Position numbers and translations under genes: made by a program. Positions 32,597-43,344 of a stretch of 64,000 nucleotides of DNA are shown one piece after another. The notes under the pieces were generated by a model that made no database searches, was not told the DNA's origin, and saw only the letters and a list, made by a program, of their open reading frames with translations. The DNA is from Leptasterias polaris (Eukaryota; Echinodermata; Asteroidea; Forcipulatida; Asteriidae): contig JAZGTN010000002.1 in the NCBI GenBank assembly GCA_037783415.1, forward strand, positions 3,348,001 to 3,412,000. The letters run 5' to 3'. Each line of letters begins with the position of its first letter. The stretch's first letter is position 1.

Positions 32597-35084
32597 TTTG
32601 GATGATCACCATGACCACAACACACAACGCTTCTACGACCTAACAGAATCTTTTGGTTTTGTGCAATCTGTTGTTGGCCCTACCCATAGTCGTGGACATA
32701 CGCTCGACGTTGTGATATCCCGGGACTCCGACTCTCTAGTCAAGAACACCCGTGTCCTGGATCAAATCTCCGACCATAGACTCATTGCTTGCTATCTTGA
32801 CATTGCTAAGCCACTACCAGTTATGAAGACCATTACATCCAGGAAGTTCAGATCTCTTAATGTACAGTCCTTCCAGGATGATCTTCTGACCTCAGAGCTC
32901 ATGGTGTCTCCTGCCTCTAATGTTTGTGACGCTGTAGAGCAGTATAACACTGTTCTCACCAACCTGTTAGACAAATATGCACCTGCATCAACTAGGTTAG
33001 TGCCAGTACGTCCCAAGCAACCCTGGTACTCTGATTCTCTGCATCTGGCTAAACGTACTCGCAGAAAAGCTGAAAGAAAATGGCTACTTACTCGTTCTAA
33101 CGATGACCTCTGTCGTTACAAGGTAGTCAAGAATAACTACAACCAGCTACTCTACAAATCCAAATGTAACTTCTTCAATGACAAGATTATCAACTGTGGT
33201 AACGACTCTAAGCAGCTATTTGGCATCATCAATGACATCCTTCATAAGAAGAAGCCATCTAAGCTCCCAGATCATGTCTGTCCTGAGGAATTGGCAGAAC
33301 GATTCTCATCATTCTTCAGTGACAAAATTCAGTCTATCAGAGACGGCCTCTCTTCTGCCACATCTGTTGCAGTTCCACGATCCAGATTAGGCTCGTCCTT
33401 GGATTCCTTCACAACAACTTGCGACCAAGAAGTGGGTGAGATTATCTCAAAGTCACCTAGCCCATCTTGTGTTCTAGACCCAATACCATCTTGGCTGGTT
33501 AAGCAGTTTCTGGACACTCTTCTATCTACCATCAGTAGTATTGTCAACGCATCCCTCAAATCTGGAGTAGTTCCATCTTGTCTTAAATCTGCAGTTATCA
33601 CACCGTTGCTGAAGAAACCAAGTTTGGATCCCAATACTCTAAAGAACTTCCGCCCTGTCAGCAACCTGACCTATGTATCCAAAGTACTTGAACGAGTTGT
33701 CGCCAGACAGCTGACTAACTACATGAGTGATCACCATCTTCATGAGCCCATGCAGTCTGCATATAAGCGCTTTCATAGCACCGAAACAGCACTCCTTCGG
33801 GTTCATAACGACATCATGTGGACCATGGAAAAGCAAGGTATCACCATTTTAGTTCTGCTTGACCTCAGTGCCGCTTTTGACACGATCGACCACAATGTGT
33901 TACTAGCTCGGATGGAAGAACTGCTGGGAGTGCAGGATGTTCCACTGAAGTGGTTCACATCATACCTGTCTGGAAGAACGCAACGTCTCCATATCAACAA
34001 CCAGTTCTCGCAACCTCGTGAGCTGCTGTCTGGTGTTCCACAAGGTTCAGTCCTTGGCCCCCTGTTGTTTTTGATATATACTCTTCCTCTTGGACAGATC
34101 ATTCGTAAACATGGTTTGGAACTACACATGTACGCAGATGACACTCAGATTTACACATCTATCTGCCCTGTCAAGTCTTCTGAGGTCCTTCAAAATGTGT
34201 CAAAAGTCGAAGACTGCATAACTGAGGTACAGGCCTGGATGTCAACTAATTTTCTCAAACTCAACGCTGACAAGACCGAGGTAATAGCGATCGGTTTTAG
34301 AGCACAACTCGCCAAGCTTAATCTTCAATCAGTTAAAGTTGCAGGAGTTGATGTCTTAGTTGAAACCAAGCCAGTCAGAAATCTTGGAGTCATGTTTGAC
34401 CCTGCAATGACCATGTCCGCGCAAGTTTCAAGCATCATCAAGACTGCCAATTTCTATCTCACTAACATCGGCAGGGCCCGCAGACTACTGACTGTCGACG
34501 CAACCAAGCTTGCAGTACATACTTTGGTCACTTCAAGACTCGACTACTGCAACAGTCTCCTGATTGGAGTCAGCCAAAAACTCAAAGGGAGGCTAAATAA
34601 CGTGCAACGAACAGCTGCCAGACTCATCACAAAGAAGCACAAGTTCAATTCTATCACCCTGGAACTCATCAAACTACACTGGCTCCCAATCCCACAAAGG
34701 ATCAACTTTAAGGTCATCGTTCTCATGTTCAAGGCCTTACATCAACAAGCCCCTCATTACATCATGGACATTCTGCAAGTTGGTACTGAACGGAGACTCC
34801 TTCGGTCAAACAGCTCACGTTCACCATACTTTGTAGTACCAAGAACAAGTCACATCACTTTTGCCGATAGAGCCTTCTCGGTATATGGACCCAAACTCTG
34901 GAATAAACTTCCCAATCACATCAGGGATACAACATCAATCAACACATTCAAGGCACTTCTGAAAGCCCATTTGTTTCAGGAGGCCTACCACCAATGACTT
35001 TTTATTTCTTCTGTGCCTCAGCGCCTTTGAGCAAACTTTTGATATAGGCGCTTTACAAATAACGTTTGATTGATTGATTGATTT
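32597..35084 (+). mobile_element. LINE 2, 5'-truncated CR1/L2-like element
   Basis: It is inserted in an R2 copy. The element starts inside the endonuclease region, runs through an intact reverse transcriptase and ends with CGCTTTACAAATAACG and (TGAT)n. 5' truncation is the normal outcome of target-primed reverse transcription. The target duplication is not clear. Confidence 0.85.
32598..34997 (+). CDS. LINE 2 ORF2 fragment, reverse transcriptase intact
   Basis: An uninterrupted frame of about 800 codons without its native start: the first codon of the open stretch is TTG, and the frame is entered from the missing endonuclease part. Visible are the endonuclease C-terminus (GHTLDVVISRDSDSL, SDHRLIACYLD), LLDLSAAFDTIDH (motif A), GVPQGSVLGPLLFLIY, MYADDTQIYTSI (motif C with YADD intact) and the C-terminal SRLDYCNSLLIGV and LHWLPIPQRI. 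It would supply reverse transcriptase only if transcribed from a neighbour. The full open frame suggests a fairly recent insertion. Confidence 0.9.
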   Translation: MDDHHDHNTQRFYDLTESFGFVQSVVGPTHSRGHTLDVVISRDSDSLVKNTRVLDQISDHRLIACYLDIAKPLPVMKTITSRKFRSLNVQSFQDDLLTSELMVSPASNVCDAVEQYNTVLTNLLDKYAPASTRLVPVRPKQPWYSDSLHLAKRTRRKAERKWLLTRSNDDLCRYKVVKNNYNQLLYKSKCNFFNDKIINCGNDSKQLFGIINDILHKKKPSKLPDHVCPEELAERFSSFFSDKIQSIRDGLSSATSVAVPRSRLGSSLDSFTTTCDQEVGEIISKSPSPSCVLDPIPSWLVKQFLDTLLSTISSIVNASLKSGVVPSCLKSAVITPLLKKPSLDPNTLKNFRPVSNLTYVSKVLERVVARQLTNYMSDHHLHEPMQSAYKRFHSTETALLRVHNDIMWTMEKQGITILVLLDLSAAFDTIDHNVLLARMEELLGVQDVPLKWFTSYLSGRTQRLHINNQFSQPRELLSGVPQGSVLGPLLFLIYTLPLGQIIRKHGLELHMYADDTQIYTSICPVKSSEVLQNVSKVEDCITEVQAWMSTNFLKLNADKTEVIAIGFRAQLAKLNLQSVKVAGVDVLVETKPVRNLGVMFDPAMTMSAQVSSIIKTANFYLTNIGRARRLLTVDATKLAVHTLVTSRLDYCNSLLIGVSQKLKGRLNNVQRTAARLITKKHKFNSITLELIKLHWLPIPQRINFKVIVLMFKALHQQAPHYIMDILQVGTERRLLRSNSSRSPYFVVPRTSHITFADRAFSVYGPKLWNKLPNHIRDTTSINTFKALLKAHLFQEAYHQ

Positions 35085-35835
35085 AAATGAAGAACACAAT
35101 GGTCTTTGAATGCATCAAATGCTCAGCTGATTAAATACTAAGTCATTAGTTTTTGACACTCATGATGATGGGAAAAAAGCGTATTGTTTAGTTACAAATG
35201 TGCGTGGTGTTGGCAAAGGCTAAATTATTTCATCGTCATTAACAGTTTTGTTTCTAGGGATTTATTTGGAAACAATTTGGGGTATTTAGAACAAAAACAT
35301 ATCAGTAAAATTCTTGAATCGTGGTTTAAATTTTCAAAAGACACCCAAGGCTAATTATTTATGCCCTATATGTACAGTTTTCGTCTTTTTCGTGAATATT
35401 GTCATTGAATAACATATTAATTATTTTTATTATGAAAGTGATATATCCCTAGGGAACAATAAGTGCCTCTCGTTAACGGCTACCGGTAATTTTTATGGCA
35501 ATTATTTTTTACCTGGCATCAAATGCTCGTACTAGTTAATTGCTAAAGTCAAGAGAGTATCATCATAATGAAAGATTAATCTGTTTTTTGTTTTTTTAAA
35601 TGAGCGTGGTTTTGGTGAAAGCTACAAAATGTCATCATCATTAGCATGACACCTTTTACAAGTAATATGTGAAGGGGTATTTATTAATCTTTTTTTAATA
35701 TATCAATGATTGCCATTGACTTGACCAATGCGTACCACAGACTATCTAATTTTATTTTGATGTTACTTTTTCTCGCAATACACAAGCTTTGGGCGGTTTT
35801 GCGGTCCAGTGGCTAACGGTCACTGTGAATAAGTC
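35085..35835. repeat. Repeat family R2, further copies
   Basis: Resumed R2 lies at 35,085-35,240. A second, partly overlapping unit follows from CAGTTTTGTTTCTAGGG (35,246), with CGTTAACGGCTACCGGTAAT at 35,472 and TGCCATTGACTTGACCAATG at 35,711. Noncoding. Confidence 0.7.
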
Positions 35836-36299
35836 GTCGTCGTCCTATGAGTCATGGCTGACCCTTTGTGACCCTGTTTATGATGTAGTTCCACTTCTGT
35901 CTATCCAGTGCAGATCGATATGCAACGTTTATTGATAAGCCCGTGAGTTCTTTGATTCCGTCTGTCCAACGAAGTTTTTGACGGCCACGTCGGCGACTAC
36001 CTGCAACACATCCTTGCATAAAGATCTTCTCAAGGTTGTCCCCCTCTCTTCTGGATATGTGACCAAAGTACTGAAGCTTGTTTTTGTTAATTTTTGAGGA
36101 CACGGTGGGTCTTTCTTCTCCTATCAGGTTTCTAACAAAAACATTGGTCTTGTGCTCTTGCCATGATATTCTCAGCATTCTCCTCCAGCACCACATCTCA
36201 AAAGCGTTGATCCTGTTCCTGTCTGCTTTACCCACAGCCCACGTTTCAGACCCATAGGTGGCTATTGGGAAGACGAGAGCATTCATGAGTCGAATTAAG
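35836..36299 (-). mobile_element. RTE-like LINE 3' fragment
   Basis: It is inserted within R2 at the point where copy 1 reads ACTGTGAATAAGTGCAC. The element's 3' end on the minus strand is a short (CGA)n tail, as in RTE elements. It is strongly 5'-truncated. Confidence 0.75.
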
Positions 36300-36304
36300 T
36301 ACAC
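35852..36304 (-). pseudogene. RTE-like reverse transcriptase C-terminal part
   Basis: The open frame encodes LIRLMNALVFPIATYGSETW, then WCWRRMLRISW, KLQYFGHISRREGDNLEKIF, GRQKLRWTDGIKELTGLS and the final DRQKWNYIIN. These are the C-terminal landmarks of RTE/Craf-like reverse transcriptases. The catalytic YADD part is absent because of truncation. Confidence 0.85.
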
Positions 36305-36960
36305 TTATATTAATATACAAATTCTGATTACGTAAAGTAAAAATAACAAACAAACAAACAAAAACAAAAGATACGTTAAATCACACAAATTCAAAGAATT
36401 TACACAGTTTATAAAACTAAAATCACAAAACGAAAGTGAAATGCAATAAAAAGCGAAAAACAATAAATAAATAAATAAAATGATAGAGAGAAAAAATACA
36501 TTGATACAAACAAAACCTGTTTTCTAAGTCTATGCCTAGGGCCTATATTATATAAAATCGAACAAATACAAGCAAACAATTTTAATATTAAAATCCATTA
36601 AATTCTCAATGTATTTTTGTATAGTGCCAGGCCTTAATAAAGTAATTTAGTAAGTACACCAATAACAGCACTCACTGATGCGTATAGAAACTATATATTG
36701 AAAGATATTAAACATACAAAAATTAAAGGGGCTGTGTCGTCATGATTATCAAAACATGCATGTGGCTTAGCCCTAGCAGCCCTTTACTTTCGTATGTTAT
36801 ACTACAGCACAGAGGAAGAGTCAAATATAGGGTTAGCCTGTGGCTTTTCATGGAATTATGAACTCCCATCCTTGTATCAAGTTCAACTTCCCAAACAAGA
36901 AACATGGCTTCGTCGTTGGCACGGTACGGTGGTGTATCATTTGCGGCAAGAGTGATTGGT
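36300..36960. repeat. Repeat family R2, right part with empty site for foldback II
   Basis: It matches 24,990-25,539 followed directly by 26,653-26,710. At 36,831 it reads GGTTAGCC without interruption, which gives the unfilled target of foldback element II. Noncoding. Confidence 0.8.
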
Positions 36961-37897
36961 TACTTCATGGAGCTATAAACTAGATTGCTCCATGGTTACT
37001 TGCAAAAGAAATAAAAAACAACCCTATGGGTGCCATAAACACACATAATTTTAGAATCCTAACCCTTAACATTTCTGAGATATGATCCCCCTAAAAAATT
37101 ATTGTGTCATTTAAATTTCCACACAAATTCAAGCTGAACTTGTAAAAATAACTGCTAAAAAGGTTTCTGGCTGTGTACAAACCATGCCTGCATGAAGTCT
37201 AGGCTCTCTGTCTCTTTTGTAAGATAAAGGGGGAATGAGATATGGGTGATTAACACGTTAACCCACTATTATTGTAGTGCTAGGGGGTAGCCTGGCCTGG
37301 GTGCCCGTTCAGCCCACGGAGCCGTGGAGCGCAAAGTACCGGTACTTAGGGTTTTAAGCCGCTCGGAGGAGCTTGGTGATGGGTCGCTGCGGAGCTCCTG
37401 CCGGCACCCAATGGCCGGTCATAGGGAGGCCCCGGGAACATGGTCTATGGCTGCGCATTATCAGACAATAGACTCTGTGTGTACAGTGTTGATTGATACT
37501 ACATGTAGAAGCCCGAACGTATTTGGACCATGGTTTGTATACTGTAAGGCCGCTGACTTCAATTGTGTTTGTTCTTCTTATCATAACATTTTCATGTTAA
37601 AAGGTATTATACAGGATTGGCAGAGCTGACAAAATAATCACAGACAGTGTTCATGTTTTGTGTAATCAAACATACATGAAATAACAAACCTGTGAAAATT
37701 TGAGCTCAATTGGTCATCGAGGTCACGAGAAAATAGTGAAAAGAGACCTTATGTGTTTTCTGTTTTTCAAACATGGAGTTTTTTATCGCGCGCGATAAAA
37801 ACTATTGTTTTACTCATTTCTCGAAAACGATAGCATTTTAGGCAGAAATATTTTAAGGAACCCTTTCTACCATTACTTACTTTAAATCATGTAAGTT
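36961..37897. other. Noncoding stretch with a GC-rich island
   Basis: A GC-rich island at 37,285-37,440 (AGCCTGGCCTGGGTGCCCG and neighbours) is flanked by AT-rich DNA. Open frames on both strands there look like composition effects. Nothing was recognised. Confidence 0.4.
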
Positions 37898-38285
37898 ATG
37901 TGTGAATCTGTGAACATTTGTGTTTTTCGATCTTACCAAATGTTTAATTCTCTTGCTTTACTTAAGTTACAAGATATTTATATATACCAAGTTTCTCTGC
38001 TTATGTTTAAATACACCAAAAATTGCCTGCCCATGTCTATTTCTAAAAACTTTAACTACCGTTGTCAAGTTCATTCTTACAACACTCGCTCTGCTAAAAA
38101 AATTCACATTCCTCAACTCCGTACATCCTTTGCCCAGCGTACCGTCTTGTTCTCTGGCCCCAAAACCTGGAACAACCTTAAAATGCACCAAGGCATTAAC
38201 AAGACAGATCAAAACACCAGTACACATTGGTAGACCTTCAGCTCATTTATTGGATCTTGAGGAAATATTTAACTGCACTTTTTAA
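37898..38285 (+). pseudogene. LINE ORF2 C-terminal fragment
   Basis: The frame contains LQDIYIYQVSLLMFKY, HSYNTRSAKKIHIPQLRTSF and AQRTVLFSGPKTWNNL. This follows the C-terminal pattern H-x-YNTR ... FxGPxxWN found in many non-LTR retrotransposons. A frameshift follows WNNL. The clade cannot be told from so little. Confidence 0.7.
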
Positions 38286-38874
38286 TCTACGACGTCCCCT
38301 CTCTCACGAAAAAAGCTTGCTTGATGATGCAAAATTTACCATGTCAGACACACAGTCACGGTCAAAATCGAGTCCTGTGTGGACATTTCAATTCTTATAA
38401 GCCCTTTTGGAGGAGGGGGTGTTAGTGTAATAGCAGGCCAATTGGTATGATTTGGCTACTGCACACTTCATGAAGGTTTGCCAATAACATTTTAAAATAG
38501 TACGTGATAATTTCATGTAGTTTTAAACGAAAACATCATCGTCCGCGGGGATCCACATCCACAGCTTGAAACTGTGGCTTCAAAGAATCAAAACCTGACC
38601 AATTGCAAGCAAATGATTGATTTAGCTTGAATAATTTCAGAATCACTTGATAATAATGCGTTGATAAATGCGATGAAGAAGCCATTATCACTCAAAACAA
38701 GATTGCACGGTCGCGACGTCAACAACATGCACAGCATACACGAGTTCATGACCTTTCACATCTTGCAGGTCATACAAGCTTGTCATTCAGTCACTAATAT
38801 GAATAATACATGATTTGATGCCTCATTACCATAACTTGGCCACACCCTCTATACAAGATATCCAAGACGTTACT
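38286..38874. other. Noncoding sequence
   Basis: It contains a G-rich phrase (GGAGGAGGGGGTGTTAGTGT near 38,410), which may be the 3' end of the LINE fragment. No gene is visible. Confidence 0.4.
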
Positions 38875-39097
38875 ACAGTTGTCAGCCGCGCCGATAAATA
38901 AAAGAACGGAAAGCGCGCCCTCTGTCGGGTTATCACGAGTATTATTATATAAGATAGTTACGCGTATAGCATAGTGACGTCTTGGACAGTTGTCAGCCGC
39001 GCCGATAAATAAAAGAACGGAAAGTGCGCCCTCTGTCGGGTTATCACGAGTATTATTATATAAGATAGTTACGCGTAAAGCATAGGGACGTCTTGGA
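38875..39097. repeat. Two-copy tandem repeat, 111-bp unit
   Basis: ACAGTTGTCAGCCGCGCCGA begins each unit, at 38,875 and 38,986. The units differ at only a few bases (GCGCGCCC against GTGCGCCC; GTATAGC against GTAAAGC). It is a recent local duplication. Confidence 0.9.
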
Positions 39098-39234
39098 CCA
39101 AGACTACACAATTACTTGCCTGACGTCCATGAACGTTTGATGCAAATTTGATGCAAATCATTAGCAAGGTGGCGACTTCAACTACCACCAGTATTGACGA
39201 CTAATTGTTTCAGCAAAGCATTAGCTTTGCTCCT

Positions 39235-40085
39235 TGTTATGAGACCCTAATGGGTGTACATGTAATTATGTGTATACAACGCACGCTGTCAATCATTCTC
39301 TGTGTGTAAGTGCGTTGACCCTAGTGGGCGGCGCTAATCCGTTGAGAAGGATCTAGAATGATCTAGGAGGTTCGAAGTTAGTTTTAGTACTTTCCAGAAA
39401 ACATCACAAATCCTTTATATACGGGCTGGGGATAAATCTTCGACAGGACACAAATATTCAAACTGGTGGAAGCCACGACTTCTGTGATTGTTTTTCAACT
39501 CGTTGGAGGAGCTTGTGATAGAGTTCGCCTTTGACCGAGTGCAGTTAAAGAGCTTAATTGAATTCCGGAAAAGACATTTTCGAACTTAATCTACAGTTCG
39601 GTATTTTGGGGTCTTCTTCCCCATATTTTGTGGCGGGTGTCAGATTGTGTACCCGTTGTTGCTTCGTCTTCTTCTGGACATTTCGTCGGAGTGAGTTCCC
39701 CGTGATAGCTCATAGTCACATCGGCAAAGAACTGATTTATCGCCCCTGGAGTTGATCGTTTTAGAGCCAGTGTCTGTGTTCCTCGCTGTATCTTCTGTTG
39801 TTGCGATCCTCGCCTGTATTTCATCCAGGTTGACGTATTAGCCCGTAAGATACTTATTTTGTATAAGAACCATTGTTAATGTACACTTGTTTCATGCAAT
39901 CATTGTACGTTTGTTAAACCAAATCGGTAACTGAAGTGGTTGATAGTTTTATCATTAAATCACTTTGATTCTGTGTTCTTTACATCAGTGTCACCTTGTT
40001 TGATTTCTTTGTTGCATCTGAGGAAATTCAGGCTTTTTGAGTGATTTATATTCACGGATAGTTTGGAGTTTTTTGGATCGTAACA
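39235..40085. mobile_element. Solo LTR, 851 bp
   Basis: It starts TGTTATGAG and ends CGTAACA, with TCCT on both sides (39,231-39,234 and 40,086-40,089). Block D copy 1 has the uninterrupted site. TG...CA ends, a 4-bp duplication and no internal genes are what recombination between two LTRs leaves. A TATA-like TTTATATACGGG lies near 39,413. The family (Gypsy or similar) is not decided. Confidence 0.8.
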
Positions 40086-40603
40086 TCCTCAACAAATGAA
40101 CAATTTCGGCCTTAAGCAACACAGAGTCAGCGTCATTCTAGTAGTAGAAGTATATTGGACGGAACATAGAGACTTATTTGTAAATCTTCGCATAGGTGGG
40201 TGTATAGACGCCAAGGGCGTCGATCGCTACTGAAAAGTAGGGGGGACGGGCGAGCAAGTCTTGAAAAAATACATCTTACATTAATTGCACCCCACACCAT
40301 TACTTTTACATATCCATTTTAATATGCTTCGGGAGTCCGGCGTTTATCGTGTGTCAGCTTGAAACTCTTCGAAAAAACAAAATACTGGAATTTACTACAT
40401 TTTGTGCGTTGTGCGATTGTAACAAAATGTAACACATTTGCACATGCGCGCACACACAGACTTCCTTTTATATGTGTGGAGGGATGTGTACCGTACATTT
40501 ATAGCATACACAAACGACGCATAACAAGGTATGTAAGCGGGATTTTGGCGTTCATGTCTTGGACGAAACTTGTCGTTAGAACGGAAATAGGCCCAAAATA
40601 CCA

Positions 40604-40637
40604 TTCAATTCAATTCAATTCAATTCAATTCAATTCA
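40604..40637. repeat. (CAATT)n microsatellite, LINE tail
   Basis: About seven CAATT units mark the 3' end of the minus-strand LINE. Confidence 0.9.
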
Positions 40638-40992
40638 AACTTTTATTAGTCATGTTAAAAAGTACATGAAATTCCTTTTCCTGGTGTGAAAAGTATATAT
40701 AAAAATACAGACATCCACTTTAAGACACACCACACAAAAATTACAATAATTTTTTTTTACAACAATACAGATTAAAAATAGAAATACAAAATACAGGCTA
40801 CATGATATGCAAATCCCCCTCCCTTCCTTTAAAAACTCCCTCCTGTGATTTATGTTAAACAATCCAGAGTTTATGTAAAAATACAAACATCCACTCCAGG
40901 ACACATCACTCAATAATTACAATAAATAAAATAGTGTTTTAAAATTATTACAGAACAAATACAGGCTACATGCACAAGTTCACCTCCCTTTC

Positions 40993-41361
40993 CTAAGTTA
41001 AAAACTCTCTCCTGTGATTTATGTTAAACATTCGAATTGCACTGGGTAAAAAAGAAAACTTATGGCGGTTTGTCCGCAAATGCGATTGCAAGATTCTCCC
41101 TGCCCTACTAAAAACAATTTGGGAATGTAATGGGTGGGTTTTATCTGTACAGATCAGGTTAAGTTTTCCTAATAAAGCTTGATCATTAATACAGACCATA
41201 TCTTGAACACTAATACCGATAACCCTGCTGGCAGCCTTGGTGACTCTACGAAGCTTCTTCAAGTTTTTGTTAGTCAGACTATTGAACCAGACAATACTAC
41301 AAAAAGTAACAACCGATTGAATAACACTTTGATAAAATAAAAACATGGTATCACTGTCCAC
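40993..41361 (-). pseudogene. LINE C-terminal region
   Basis: The frame reads FYQSVIQSVVTFCSIVWFNS, then RVTKAASRVIGI and ends SFLPSAIRMFNINHR. This is the post-RT segment of Rex1/CR1-type ORF2 proteins. It is in another frame from the RT part, so a shift lies near 41,370-41,480. Confidence 0.8.
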
Positions 41362-41479
41362 CTTAAAATATCTTAACTTGCGTAGAAAGTAAAGCCGTTG
41401 GTTCGCTTTGTTATAAATCTTTTGTGTGTTTGTGTTCCAATTTAGCTTACTGTCAATAAAAGTTCCAAGATACTTGTAC

Positions 41480-42471
41480 TCAAGTCACAATCTCAACATC
41501 TACATTTTTAATCTTTAGAGGCATAATTGCATTTGTTTGTTTCCGGAAATCGAAAATTATCTCTTTTGTTTTATGAACATTGAGCACTAAATGGTTGTCG
41601 TCACACCACCTTACAAAGCGGGCAACTTCATTCCTATATGCGTCCTCATCTTCGTTTGAAATCAGCCCTGTCAGTGACGTATCATCTGCATACTTAACAA
41701 TGGAACATGAAGAATTAAAACACCTAAGATCACTAGTATATAAAGTAAAAAGCAGTGGTGACAAGACACAACCCTGGGGAGCACCAGTATTAGAACAAAT
41801 TATGTTTGAAAAGGAATTTGCTACCTTAACCAGCTGTGACCGTCCTGAAAGAAAATCACTTATCCACAATGATAAATAAGGATTAATTCCCATGGTTTGA
41901 AGTTTCCTTATTAGGATATGAGGCTGTATAGTGTTAAAAGCTGATGAAAAATCAATAAAAAGAGTTCGTACATATGACTTTGGCTTGTCCAGGTGTTTAT
42001 AAATTTGATGTAACATCGTTATAACAGCATCTTCCACTCCTCTCTTTGCCTGATAGGCGAACTGCAGAGGATCAATGAATGGTTTAGTCCGTTCTACAAC
42101 AGTATCTCTAACTATGCGCTCTAAACATTAATCATAGCAATAGAGGTGAGTGCCACTGGCCGGTAGTCATTCAATTCACATGGCTTGGTTACTTTTGGCA
42201 CTGGAATGATAACTGCAGTTTTCCAAATTTCTGGGACAGTAAAACAATTAAGTGACCATTCAAACAGATTATGAAAAACTGGGGCAAGCTGTTTAAAACA
42301 GACTTTTAAAGATTTACCCGACACTTTATCTGGACCCCCCGCTTTGCTAGATTTGACAGCACTAAACATCTTCTCTACATCAGAAATACAAATATCTACG
42401 ATACCGGAGTCATTCAGATTTGCATGTATAGTCTCTTTCGTGGCATCGAGAACAGTGATAAAGTCATGCAC
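41480..42471 (-). pseudogene. LINE reverse transcriptase
   Basis: Two frames cover the domain. The upstream piece (42,121-42,471) has SSKAGGPDKVSGKSLK and WKTAVIIPVPK. The downstream piece (41,480-42,037) has LFIDFSSAFNTIQPHIL (motif A), GAPQGCVLSPLLFTLYTSD, and YADDTSLTGLI with YADD kept. A shift separates them near 42,040-42,120. Confidence 0.85.
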
Positions 42472-42484
42472 GTCAAAACGAGCA

Positions 42485-43344
42485 TTAGAATTGATTTAAA
42501 TTGTTCGCGAAGTCCATGTGATTAACTCCTCCAGGTACACAATGACCTTGTTTCTTGCCGCACCCAGTTATTGTCCGCATTCCCGATCCCTGCCATGCTG
42601 TCTTGGGGTTGCCACAGCTGAAGTTGCGTTTGATTTTAGCACCAAATTGCTGCTTTGAATGTAAAATGTGTTTCTTTATTTCTTTTTGAAGTTTCCGCTT
42701 TTCCTCAATCTCATTGTTCAAAAAAGCCTGTTGTTTCCGTTTTAGAAGTTCGCGGATATCTTGATGACTTTCTCAGGAATAGCAAAATTTTCGCAAAATT
42801 GTATGTAGTCGCTAATGACCTCTGTGGCATCGTTAAGTGAGTTTGAAGCCGTGAACACATTCCAATCCGTGCACTCAAAGCAAGCTTGAAGAGTTTCATT
42901 GTTTTCCCTTGTCCAGCTTCGTACTGTCTTCACAATTGGCTTTTGTTGTTTAAGCTTTTGTTTGTACGCCGGAATAAGATGGACCATGTCATGATCTGAT
43001 GATCCCAAACCTGCTTTCCTGCATGCTTTATGAGCTTTTGGAATGTTACCATAACATTTATCTAACGTGCGGTTCCCTCTTGTTGGTACATTGACATATT
43101 GATGGTAATGGGGTAGTACATGATCAAGGTTGCATGAGTTGAAGTCACCCAAAATGATTTTGAATGCATCCGGTGATTGGGTCTCGAGTTGCTGAATAAC
43201 CTCATGTATTTTAGCAGATGCAATCTCAACATCTGCGCGAGGATGGATGTAAACAACAGTAATAAAAAGTTGATTGAACTCACGTGGCAAGTAAAATGGC
43301 CGCAGCCCCGCAGCCCATCAGTCAATAACTCTATGTCAGGTGTA
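42485..43344 (-). pseudogene. LINE endonuclease, C-terminal half and linker
   Basis: The frame from 43,344 begins with TPDIELLTDGLRG. It continues, with a shift near 43,300, into FITVVYIHPRADVEIASAKI, ILGDFNSCNL, GNRTLDKCYGNI and GSSDHDMVHLIPAYK. These are the endonuclease motifs of a CR1-group LINE. The linker to the RT is broken near 42,740. Confidence 0.82.

Noticed and set aside
37324..37629. 101-residue plus-strand frame in a GC-rich island
   Set aside because: There are open frames on both strands because of composition, with no domain and no splice signals.
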